Origin: Chara braunii | Taxonomy: Eukaryota > Streptophyta > Charophyceae > Charales > Characeae | Assembly: GCA_003427395.1 (NCBI GenBank) | Contig: BFEA01000151.1 | Span: 562,393-611,001, forward strand | Reading direction: 5' to 3' | DNA: 48,609 nt | Shown: in pieces, positions 10,559-19,225 of the stretch | Layout: each line of letters begins with the position of its first letter | Numbering within the stretch: the first letter of the stretch is position 1 | Program-made: the position numbers and the translations under genes | The notes under the pieces: generated by a model | Told to the model about the DNA's origin: nothing | The model's database searches: none | What the model saw: only the letters and a program-made list of their open reading frames with translations

Positions 10559-11289
10559 GCCGACAGCGTGAAACACTCAAGACATATGTATTTACATATA
10601 TACATATATAGGGTTATAAATATATGATGATGACTTCTCACAATCGCAGTGGGGCTCCTCTCAGCCATATATATATGCATGTGAGCGCAAGAAGTCAAAT
10701 CCAAAGTCCGAGTCACCAAATATACCTCCAATCATATCAAAGATTCAACCAAAAGTCCATGCACTATACGAGGTCAACTTCAACTATTCTCTGCACTCAC
10801 ACCCTTTGCTTTTAGTCATACAAGCCTCACTCTTGTGCAACTCCTCAAAATAAAATACTCAGTATTTTTCTTTAAATGACCATTCAAATAAAGTCCGGGT
10901 GAAAACACAACAAAACAGCTCAAATCACAAGGCTAAAGCCCTTAGGTTGAGTAGAGGTGGATTGGAGTTGAATAGTAAACCGACGAATCGGCAACCGACC
11001 TGTTATCAGTGATAACAGAAGACGATCCTCGTAGGATCAACCTGAATCTAACCCAAATCCTGAATCAATCGATTAAGAAGACCTGTAACACAAAATAGAT
11101 CAATCCCCAAGCTAAAGTCATAAGTGTATGGAGAATAGAACTCCATAACACACTCTCACCCAAGACCCTTCTACAAACTAAGCCTAGGTCTGCCTCTAAA
11201 CAAGTGCCCAAAGAAAGGTTGACCCTGTCAAAGTCTCCTCTATATAGAGTGGATTGCAAGAATCGCCATCTGTCAAAATATAATCCAAC

Positions 11290-11600
11290 TCCTCTAAACT
11301 AAGAAAATTTCGGCAGCGCTTCCCGTAGGAAAAGTGTCTTTCCAGAAATTATACAAAGCTAGGTTCAGAATCTACAGTGACTTTGATTTTTCAAAGCCTA
11401 ATTTTGTCTAACTCCCTGAATTAGCAAAAAATTGGGCAGCACTCCCTTTAGAAAAGGAGATGTTCCAGATTTTTACTAAGCCAAAAAGTCAGAAAAGTTT
11501 GGCCCTGAAAAAAATAAAGTCTGACTAACTCCTGGGTTTTGTAGGAATTTCGGCAGCGCTTCCCGTAGAGAAAGTGGCTTATCAAGATTTATACAAGGCC
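11290..11600 (-). repeat. Three ~122-bp repeats in the X LTR
   Basis: Three units centred near 11307, 11430 and 11552, each with a TTTCGGCAGCGCTTCCCGTA-type or TTGGGCAGCACTCCCTTTAG-type core. They correspond to units 5, 4 and 1 of the five in the Z LTR (19226-19790). Confidence 0.75.
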
Positions 11601-11656
11601 AAGTATAACAAAAGATCCCAGAAAATGCAGAAATTGACCCAAACTTAGCTAAAAAA

Positions 11657-11809
11657 ATGCAAGAATTGAAACTAACTCCTATGGCTCTAGCACGTGGCGA
11701 GCAACTAAAGCAACTACCTATCAACCTGAAACTCAGACTAAGTAGTAGCCTCACTCAGTCACATGCAGGCCAAGCCACAAAGGTAATTACTCTCACCATC
11801 CTAGAGTAA
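11657..11809 (+). CDS. Small antisense ORF in the X LTR (50 aa, unknown)
   Basis: ATG at 11657, TAA at 11807-11809, antisense to the X LTR. The product starts MQELKLTPMALARGEQLKQL and resembles the minus-strand ORF at 19152-18961 in Z (MQELNLTAMALASGERLKQL). The frame is kept through the shared SSSLxQSHAGQxTKV segment without indels. In Z that segment is followed by AAAG|GTAAGT, a consensus splice donor; in X it is AAAGGTAATT. No known domain. Substitutions include many amino-acid changes, so coding is doubtful. Confidence 0.2.
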   Translation: MQELKLTPMALARGEQLKQLPINLKLRLSSSLTQSHAGQATKVITLTILE

Positions 11810-11879
11810 ACTTAACAAACAATAGTTCATAGTCTTTTAATGATTTATCCCCTTTATACCCAACTTACATAAGGCATAA

Positions 11880-12557
11880 AGCTAGACCACCCAAACTTAT
11901 GGAACATGTCTAGCTCAGCCACAGAGTATACACAAACACAGGGCACAACAACTTTTCTCTTATTTGAGCATATGACTAGGCCACCCTAGTCGTCCTAAAC
12001 TGTTTAAATATCCAAGATTTATATAATTATCTTCACTTAATCTTTTGAGGTAGCATATAACTGAACCGATCATCTTCAGCTCAAGATTCAGTCTGCCGCT
12101 TCTTACCACAAGTTTATTCTTAATTAGTACTCTCTTCAGTTGGTGATAGGCTATAGTCAGACCACCCAAACTTATAGAACCCTGTCTGACTAACCTGTTC
12201 ATAGATAGAATAATAGTAAAGTATAGCCAAGTTATATCCTTCTGGTTCCAGCATGTGCGAGGCGTTGGACCAAGACCACCAAAACTTATAAAACATGTCT
12301 TGGCCCTCAGCGTGGTTCATTGCTCTTAAAATCAAAGCAAAAAGGAACTGTCAGAAACCCAAAATAAACAAGGCCGCCAGACTACCCAAACGTATGGATT
12401 TATGGATTTGACTGGCACATGAAAAGTCAACCGCATTCAGCCCTCACAAATCAGAGCAACCAGACCACCCAAACTTATTGAACATGTCTGGTTCTCCAGA
12501 TAATTTCAAAATAAACATAGCACTGGGCCTTCCCAAACTTATGGAACTGGCCCAGTC
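11880..12557 (-). other. Hairpin array in the X LTR (constant loop, varying stems)
   Basis: At least six hairpins share the loop core CCAAACTTAT (ATAAGTTTGG on the LTR strand) but have different, fully complementary arms. AGCTAGAC/GTCTAGCT is at 11880-11915, TAGTCAGAC/GTCTGACTA at 12154-12192, CCAAGAC/GTCTTGG at 12270-12303, GCCAG/CTGGC at 12376-12416, AACCAGAC/GTCTGGTT at 12458-12493 and ACTGGGCC/GGCCCAGT at 12522-12556. A loop-deleted remnant (GACTAGG/CCTAGTC) lies at 11974-11991. Stem complementarity kept while sequence differs points to selection on RNA or DNA structure. Confidence 0.75.
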
Positions 12558-12820
12558 TTTGGTTGACTAGTCAATCATGCAATACTGCCTTTTTCCCCTC
12601 CTTCCCCCAGATGCAACCCCACAATCTGCTTTCAGTCAAACAACAAGACTGAGACTTCCATTACGCATACATTCTTTTATTTAGTCTGGTTATGTCCTGA
12701 AAGTCGAACTGAAAGTCAAAGTAGGGAGGCATGCAGTATATTCAGTAAAAGTATAAAAATGAATACAAGTATGGGCTATAACTGGGTTTATAGATGGGAA
12801 GAAACAGTTACCTCTTAGTT

Positions 12821-12939
12821 CCCTGCCTCCAGAACTCCTCCTGAGTTCCAGCAGAGCTCCCGCAGTCGGTGGGCTGACTCTCCACAGAGTCTTGATGCGG
12901 TCTTACGGGTTGCAATCCCGCCTGCCGCCTTCCTCTCAG
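12821..12939 (-). other. Conserved ~120-nt LTR block, X copy
   Basis: Same block as at 6600-6718 and 17639-17758. Its inner hairpin is GAACTC (12832-12837) with GAGTTC (12843-12848). Y and Z have GGACTC with GAGTCC, a paired change that keeps the stem. Confidence 0.65.
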
Positions 12940-14057
12940 GACTGGATTAGACTTAGAGTAAGAAAGATAGAAAAAGAAAGTTTAAGTCTCTCAGATCCAA
13001 GGAGTCTCTCAGATCCAAGGAGGGTGCACTCAGACTCGCTGGAGACGACCTTAATATCTTGACACGCCTGAGGGCCCCGCAATGGTGGCCAAGTAACAAC
13101 CGCTTGGTCACCTGAAGTCCAACGGCCAAACTCAACCCACCCGACGAACCCCAAATTCGCAACAATAGCCCCCTTAAAAGAGACTCAGTCACTTCTCGAC
13201 GCGACTTAGCCACCCCGCAGTGCTAGTGGGTGAATGCAACAGCTATAAATGAACTCGCAGCCTCGCGGTTCATCCTCCTCCTACTTCCTCAATTGGACGA
13301 ACAACACACTGGTCAAGACCGGGTCGACACTTTTGCTGCTGGCCTGCCTGCTGCACATGCTGATAAGATGAGTATCACACCGGTCAACAGGTAAACATCT
13401 GGCCCACAGCTCCCTTCCTTACTGCTCACCTGCAGCTAATTCGTTCAGCGAGTTAGTTGTTCACTGGCCAGTCGGTAGCCCCTCGTGGTCAGCTCTTCGC
13501 CTTTTCGTCCGATAGGATGAGCGGCGCACTGGTCGACAGGTGAGCCTTGACAGTCCCACAGCTGGACTCGCGCCACTTTGACTGATAGAGCGAGTTGAAA
13601 CGGACTGAGTCTTCTTCGCTAGAGCCCGAATCAATACGCTATTAACTCATTCGCGCACAATTGGCCCGACAACTCGGCTTCCGACCGTTGCTGTATTGCC
13701 ACTCTTTAGTGACAAGTGCACTCCGCTCTTCTCTCATTACCTTGGCAGCTCTCTCTACCTACTCGGTTCCACTTTCCTCACCAACCGACATCTAACTGTA
13801 CTTAGCACCCCGATCTGGTCTCCGGCGACAACCACCGGCTGAAACAGGTAACCCTCACTATCTCAACAGAGACAGTGGCTGTCACTCCTCTGTGTCTCTT
13901 TTATCGTCTTCCCAATACAACGAGTCAACGGCCCCGGCCGGGTAAGTGTTCACCGCAGTTCATCTTCCGATCTACCCCGCACTGTCGGCTAACCAGGTAA
14001 GTGTATTCCTCCCAGCCTACTCGCTCAGCGCTCAGGATGCGCCACTACTGGCAGCCT

Positions 14058-14061
14058 CCGG
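14058..14061. repeat. Target-site duplication, left side of element Z
   Basis: CCGG directly before the 5' LTR start. The same CCGG follows the 3' LTR end at 34414-34417. This is the expected signature of integration. Confidence 0.75.
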
Positions 14062-14068
14062 TGTCGTA

Positions 14069-14094
14069 CCAAATACCCTTACAAGGGTATTTGG
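14069..14094. repeat. LTR-edge palindrome, Z 5' LTR
   Basis: Perfect inverted repeat with 12-bp arms CCAAATACCCTT and AAGGGTATTTGG around AC, 7 bp from the LTR start. Confidence 0.85.
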
Positions 14095-15010
14095 CATGTT
14101 TTTTGCAAGTCGCGCAAGTACAGGATCGCCCGCTTGACGGCGTACGCGTGAGCGAAAGCATAGGTTTTGTTAGGGTGAGAGGCGCGCGTGGCGGCATGGG
14201 GTATTGACGGTAAGGCGCAACTATGCGCTGCCTAGGCGTGCGCGGTGTCACGGGTTAGCGGGACGCGCGACGTCTGTTTGTATTTTATATCAAATAATTG
14301 TTGTATTAATTTTTGTTATGCTCCGGCGTGCCGTGGACTCGGACGCGACGCTGGACGTAATGGGCGTCACGGTAGTCGAAGGCCTTGAGTGCGGGCCTCG
14401 CCTGACGGTCCGCGAGCTCGGGGTGCTGGCAAAGGTCCCCTACCAAGCCGTGGCAGAGAAAACCACTGCGTAGTCAGGATCAAAGTTTGTAATTGTGCTT
14501 TAGATAGAAGGGTCGGTAATGCCGGATGTACATGACCTATGTTTCGGGTTCGATGAAGTCACGCGGGGGTGTGTTGTATTCGCGGACTGCCTGAAGTACG
14601 ACTACTAACTGTTTTCGTGACCGCGCCGAAGTTATCCCGTCTTGGTACTACAGAGAACCCCGTAGCGGCCACATCCGCGCTCGAGCCTCCGACAAGGGGA
14701 CGTGCAGGAGCTGCACCCACCGGTGGGGGCGGTATCTGCTGTAGCGGTGGGTGTACCGACCAGGGGCTAGCCAGTAATATAGGGCCAAGATCTCCCGGTC
14801 GGCCAGGGTTCAGCCGGTAGCGTCAGGCGGGGGACTGTCGGGCACTCGGGCAGAGGCAGCAGGCGCTAGCACCAGGCGGAGTGAACCCGGGCGCATGTCG
14901 CGCCGGGTACGCTCGAGAGGAAGGGACGAAAGGCTGGTTGGCCCGTCCCATAGCTGGGTCCGCCCGACGGCTGTCTGTTGCGGTGGCCAAGGGGCGCCCA
15001 CCAGCTCTAA

Positions 15011-15091
15011 GTCCTTTGGGACATCTGTTAAAATTGGAACGATACAGAGAAGGTTAGCATGGCCCCGGCGCAAGAATGATACACATAAATC
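15011..15091 (+). ncRNA. U6 snRNA-like segment in the Z 5' LTR
   Basis: It reads GTCCTTTGGGACATCTGTTA, AAATTGGAACGATACAGAGA, AGGTTAGCATGGCCCCGGCG, CAAGAATGATACACATAAAT. This is a near full-length match to plant U6 from the 5' stem-loop to the ATAAAT region. The ACAGAGA box, the AGC triad and the 5' stem are intact. The 3' terminal part with oligo-T is missing. No plant USE (RTCCCACATCG) or TATA box at about -25 is seen upstream. It lies in the same strand as the element. Origin by capture of U6 RNA is inference. Confidence 0.88.
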
Positions 15092-15163
15092 CGTAGGGGG
15101 TCCGACGGCCGGAGTTTTTCGCCTGGCACTTCGACCGTTCGTCGGGCTGCGCAGTTTCGGGAG

Positions 15164-15189
15164 AGCCAATGTTGACGTCAACATTGGCT
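15164..15189. promoter_or_regulatory. 26-bp perfect palindrome: CCAAT boxes around TGACGTCA
   Basis: The arm AGCCAATGTTGAC is followed by its exact reverse complement. The centre is TGACGTCA, a CRE-type site for bZIP factors, with CCAAT on the left and ATTGG on the right, sites of the NF-Y type. The 3' LTR copy (28043-28068) keeps the centre and right half but has two changes on the left. This makes it a candidate LTR enhancer; factor binding is inferred from the motifs only. Confidence 0.5.
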
Positions 15190-17638
15190 GAAGAAGCAGG
15201 TAGCATGGGGGAGACGAAGGCTCGGGGGAGGGAGAATGAACCCGGACTGCACGTCGCACATGAGGCATGCGAGTGAGGGCAGAGCGCCGAAGTGGGGAAA
15301 GGAGCATGGTGAGGCAAGGCGGACAGGCAGTTGGCTGGGGGCACAACGACGAACCGAGCGGGCAGGCGCCAGGCAGCAGCGATGGGCGAAGGCAGGGAAT
15401 GAAAGTAAAGAGATGAACCCGGCGCGGATGCGCGCTAGGTGCATCGAAGGTGAGGATGGGCGGAGTGACGGGCAGCTGCGAAGAGGAGCAGATGGGGACG
15501 AGGGCCAGGCGCAGGCGGCATGAAGCGGGAGTACCTGGGCGCTTCCTTGCCCCAGGTGCAGTTACAGGCCCGTCGGATCGAGAGGCAGTAAAGAGGGACG
15601 GAGCGAGGCGCTGCGGTAAGGCGCCGATGGAGCCATAGTGAGGGAAGCAAGACGGGGAGAAAGCTTAGCGGGCCGGCCAGATAGCGTAGCGGGAGAAGGC
15701 GAGCGTTAGGCCAGTGAGATGAGGCGGAGGGTGAAAGCAGCAACCCGGTGGAGGTGAAATGAATTTGACCCAGAAACGGGCCGGGTGCACTCGGAGATGG
15801 TGGGGAAACAGGCTGGGCACGGTCGGGGATGAGTAACATACTCGATTCTCACAGGAATCGAGCAAGGTAGGAGTTGAGATTGGGGTTTTAGACTAGGGCG
15901 AATCCGAGTTCGCAGTTAGAATTAGCATTTAGCTAGTAGTTTAAGAGGTAGATGGGAAAGGAGCTGCGCAGAGATATGGCGGAAGGGGAGAGGAGACGAA
16001 GTGGAAACAGGGGCTAGCCCACCCAATGGTGAACGGATTCGGGTGGAGAAAGAGGTGATCCCGGGGTTCTGGCCCGGGCGAATCGGTTGATGGAGTTAGA
16101 TCTAGAACGGGGGAGTGGTTAGTCATCGTAGGAAGCAAAGATGGGGAATGAATCTAACCGCATTTGCGGATAGATTCGCTCGGTCTTGGTGTAGCCCCTT
16201 TGAGCCAAGTAGCGTGAGGCCAGCCACAGGGACAGAGACTTACCTGTTGCCCGACGCTGTACATCCTGTCAGGGAAGGTAGCACGGAGCAAGTCGCAGTG
16301 TTGGAGACTTGCCTGTGTGGCTGGTATGTTGCTCGTTCCCACTGGACAAGGTGGCCGCAGCTACAGGCTCCTTCGCTAGTTCGCTATCATCACGATTCTC
16401 GATCGAGCCCGACCAGAAATTTGGCCGGCTGCAGGCGGGAAGCAAAAGTACGAGGTAGGGAAGTGCTCGGTTAGAGAGGGAGAGTAGGGATCTGGCGGGG
16501 AGAACCACATGAAGAAGTGAAGGAAGATGATTTAGGAAGAAAGAAGTGGACTTGTCTTTTCTTTAGTCAAGGATCATGCCTGCCGTTCGAACTGGCTTCG
16601 GGGACACGAGATCAGAGGTTTTGCCAAGGTGCGGGGGTCTGAAACTAAGTGAAGGGTCAGACCAAACAGCGAACGATGTGTCTCTTCGAAGCCGCTACCA
16701 CCCTGTCGGACGCAGTAGCAAGAGCAAGCGGTGGGGGAGGACTTACCAGTGGGATAGGTACTGCTTGCTGCGTCCAGGATGTGTGAACTTCCTTATCCGT
16801 GCTCTGCACTGCTCTGCTGTCGGAGTCCTGTTTGCTTCATAGGAGGTTCGTTGCAAGTTGATGTGTCCGTTGTGCGGTATGACCATGCAAACTGCAGTTT
16901 CACTGCCCGCTGTTGTGCGCTCCGCTGATCATTCCAACTACGTTGTTGCTACATCAGGCATTGAACTCGCTGAGGACTGCTGTGTTGTTCCAAGTACAGG
17001 TTGTTTAGGGGCCGTATGACTGCAGCCTCGCCACGAGAAGCGGAGGGGGTTAGTGTTGCGGCTTAGCAATCTGTCAATAGGGCCGTTGTTGCTCACCAAA
17101 CCACGTTTGGTTGAACCCCTACCCATTAAGCTTCTACTGGCTGCCGCTGGTTGCCGCAGGCTATTTCAGGCTAGCTACTGCGACCGGTATCCGGCATGTT
17201 GAGTACTAGCGAACCATTGAATAGCGCGACAGCATGATGAAGCGGTGAAGCTTGCACCATACGCGGCTACAGGACCCTACAGTCGCACACGAGTGATGAG
17301 TGTGTGATGGTCTGTTGAGATTCCGGGGAGTCTGTCGGTGCTTCACGCTGTTGTGTAGCGGCGGCCGGTCTAGGGAGAAGTACTGGGGTTGGGAGATGTG
17401 ACCGGAGTTGCGAGGGGGGTTGCTGCTGCGATTTGGGAGGTCGCTCGAAGATTGAATCTGACGGTTTGGCTTCAGTTTGGCCAAACTGCTGTTTTTTTTT
17501 TGCCGCCATTGCGGGGCCCTCAGGCGAACCGAGGAATCAAGGCCCTCTCTCGCGCGAGTCTGAGAGTACCTCTCTGGGATCTTGAGAGAATGACTTTACT
17601 CTTTCTTTCCTCCTTACTCTAAGTCTAGTCTATAGGTT

Positions 17639-17758
17639 CTGAGCGGAAGGCGGCAGGCGGGATTGCAACCCGTAATCCGCGCCAAGGCCTCTGTGGGAGG
17701 TTCGCCCCACCGATTGCGGGAGCTTTGCCGGGACTCAGGAGGAGTCCTGGAGGCAGGG
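17639..17758 (+). other. Conserved ~120-nt LTR block, Z 5' copy
   Basis: Contains GGCGGCAGGCGGGATTGCAA, CCCGTAATCCGCGCC, a GTGGGAGG...CCCCAC pair and the hairpin GGACTC (17731-17736)/GAGTCC (17742-17747). It is shared with X and Y at high identity while neighbouring LTR sequence has diverged strongly. Possible roles include packaging, dimerisation or RNA stability; none can be shown here. Confidence 0.65.
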
Positions 17759-18039
17759 AACTGAGAGGTAAAGATTTAATCTTCCCTCTATAAACCCAGT
17801 TATAACCCAACATTTGTACTCCTGACTATGTCTTGACTGAATATATGAAGTGCAACCCTACCTTATTTTTTGTTTGACTTTCAGGACACTGGATCAGATT
17901 AAGTAAAGGAATGTTTGTTCAAGCTCAGTTTCAAGCTTTGTTGGTTGTATAAAAATAGATTGTTAAAAGGAATTGAATCTAGGAAAGGCAGGATGGTGGG
18001 TTGTTTAGCGTAATGGTTGACTGAGTCAATAAGGCTGGA

Positions 18040-18655
18040 GGGTCCCCATAAGTTTGGGGAGACCCAATTCTTTGTTTCTTTTGGTTTTGATTGAAGTATC
18101 AGACCCTTCTATAAGTTTAGGGGGTCTGATTGCTTTGCTGGCTGGGAAGTCCTCATAAGTTTGGGGAGACCCGGTGCTGTGAATTGCATGGAGGGTTGGG
18201 CCGCTCTATAAGTTTAGGTGGCGTGACTGCTCTGAATTGCGAGGGTTGGTTGTGGTTGATTTTTAGGAGCTCAGGGTGCTCTATAAGTTTAGGTACCCTG
18301 AGTTGCCTTCTTTCTTGGGTTTTCTGAAGTTTTTTTGTTTCTGAACGAGGGGGCCGAGCTGTTCTGTAAGTTCAGGTGACTCAGTCGCTTCCTGCATTTA
18401 TTATGAGAAAGTAATTTTTGACAAAGGGGCAGACCCTTCTGTAAGTTCAGGGGGTTTGACTCAATGCCACACACACGATGGTTTAGAGAGAAATGAATTT
18501 GACAGAGAGTTAGATCCTTCTGTAAGTTCAGGGTGTCTGGCCCAAAGCCTCGCACATGCTGGAACCCAAGGTTATAATTTGGCTATATGTTATTATTATC
18601 CTATTACGAACAGGCTAGTCAGACACGGGTTCCATAAGATTATATGGTCTGACTA
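18040..18655 (+). other. Hairpin array in the Z 5' LTR
   Basis: About nine units carry ATAAGTTT or GTAAGTTC loops. The best stems are ATCAGACCC/GGGTCTGAT (18098-18130), CTCAGGGT/ACCCTGAG (18270-18302), CAGACCC/GGGTTTG with G-U pairs (18430-18458) and TAGTCAGAC/GTCTGACTA (18616-18655). GGGTC/GACCC lies at 18040-18065. Others, near 18150, 18200, 18360 and 18510, pair imperfectly. The last strong hairpin has the same stem as 12154-12192 in X. Spacing is 50-110 bp. Confidence 0.75.
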
Positions 18656-18960
18656 TAGCTTATCATAAATAGAAGAAAGTACAACTAAAAATATAATTTA
18701 AGGTAACTTTGGGCAGGCTGAGTTTTGTTTCTAAGATGAATGGCTCAGTCCTATGCCCAACTTTTGAACATTATGGTTCAGAGAGATATATATAACTTGG
18801 CTATTGAAACAGTTCAAGGCGACTACCGTGGTCTAGTCACACGCCCAAAAAAGAGAAAAGTAGTTGTGCCTTGTGTTCGTGTATACTTCGGCGAAGTTGG
18901 GTTCATTCCATAAGTTTGAGTGTCCTCACTTTACGCCTTATGTAAGCTGGGTATGAAGGG

Positions 18961-19152
18961 CTAAAGCATTGAAAGATTATGAACGATTGTCTGCCAAGTT
19001 GACTTGGAGATAGTTAGAGTACTTACCTTTGTGGTCTGGCCTGCATGTGACTGACTGAGGCTACTACTTAATCTGAGTTTCAGTTTGATGATTAGTTGCT
19101 TTAGTCGCTCGCCACTTGCTAAAGCCATAGCGGTTAGATTCAATTCCTGCAT
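18961..19152 (-). CDS. Small antisense ORF in the Z 5' LTR (63 aa, unknown)
   Basis: Antisense to the LTR, starting MQELNLTAMALASGERLKQL. Its first 45 or so residues align without gaps to the ORF at 11657-11809 in X. The shared part ends at AAAG|GTAAGT, a consensus plant splice donor, so a spliced antisense exon is conceivable. No known domain; composition is Leu-, Ser- and Lys-rich. Coding is not established. Confidence 0.2.
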   Translation of the reverse strand: MQELNLTAMALASGERLKQLIIKLKLRLSSSLSQSHAGQTTKVSTLTISKSTWQTIVHNLSML

Positions 19153-19225
19153 TTTTTGAGCTAAGTTTTTTTACTTAGATCAATTCTCGTATTTTCTATG
19201 ATTTTTTGTTATACTTGGGTTTGTA

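Larger units (their letters stand above)
1150..10565 (-). mobile_element. Element Y: 5' part of a giant-LTR retrotransposon (5' LTR, PBS, gag, protease; pol end missing)
   Basis: Read on the minus strand, the order is LTR (10565 to 4327, TGTCG...CGACA), a 2-bp spacer, a primer-binding site (4324-4307), a leader of about 340 bp, gag from 3963, a CCHC knuckle and a retropepsin domain ending at 1171. This is the standard 5' order of an LTR retrotransposon. The matching 3' LTR and any reverse transcriptase or integrase are absent; sequence left of about 1150 belongs to an unrelated repeat. The LTR starts inside an older LTR of the same family (X), so Y is a nested insertion. Ty3/gypsy affiliation is inferred from the gag and protease layout, since no pol can be seen. 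Confidence 0.85.
4327..10565 (-). repeat. 5' LTR of element Y (6.24 kb)
   Basis: It starts TGTCGG at 10565 and ends CGACA at 4327, then the primer-binding site. Reading on the minus strand, it is collinear with the LTR of element Z: edge palindrome, U6-like units, a conserved 120-nt block (6718-6600), one 122-bp repeat unit near 6530, the CGACGAATCGGCAACCGACC/TGATAA region near 6210-6240, and a final block of about 950 bp (5277-4327) matching 20549-21610 and 33465-34413. Relative to Z it lacks about 2 kb holding the hairpin array and four of the five 122-bp units. This explains most of its shorter length. Confidence 0.85.
10566..14061 (-). mobile_element. Element X LTR, downstream segment (interrupted by Z, cut off by Y)
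   Basis: On the minus strand this segment is collinear with the Z LTR: the 120-nt conserved block (12939-12821), the hairpin array (12557-11880), three 122-bp units (about 11600-11290) and the ACCTGTTATCAGTGATAA region near 11000. It ends at 10566 at the point equivalent to about 5788 in Y; the GCGTGAAACACTCA-like sequence occurs in both. The last 1.45 kb of the LTR is missing because Y begins at 10565. It joins 34414-37298 across the Z insertion. Confidence 0.8.

Noticed and set aside
11880-12557. CRISPR-like array (constant repeat, varying neighbours)
   Set aside because: The constant part is only about 8-10 bp in hairpin loops, spacing is irregular, and the setting is a eukaryotic LTR without cas genes. 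A hairpin array fits better.
14204-14473. 89-codon frame near the LTR start, also open in the 3' LTR (27085-27354)
   Set aside because: It needs a non-ATG start; from the first ATG (14318) only about 51 codons remain. Differences between the two LTRs are mostly amino-acid changing, so shared openness reflects homology only.
15011-15091. Calling this a functional U6 gene
   Set aside because: The 3' end and oligo-T terminator are missing, no plant USE/TATA is found upstream, and it sits inside an LTR.
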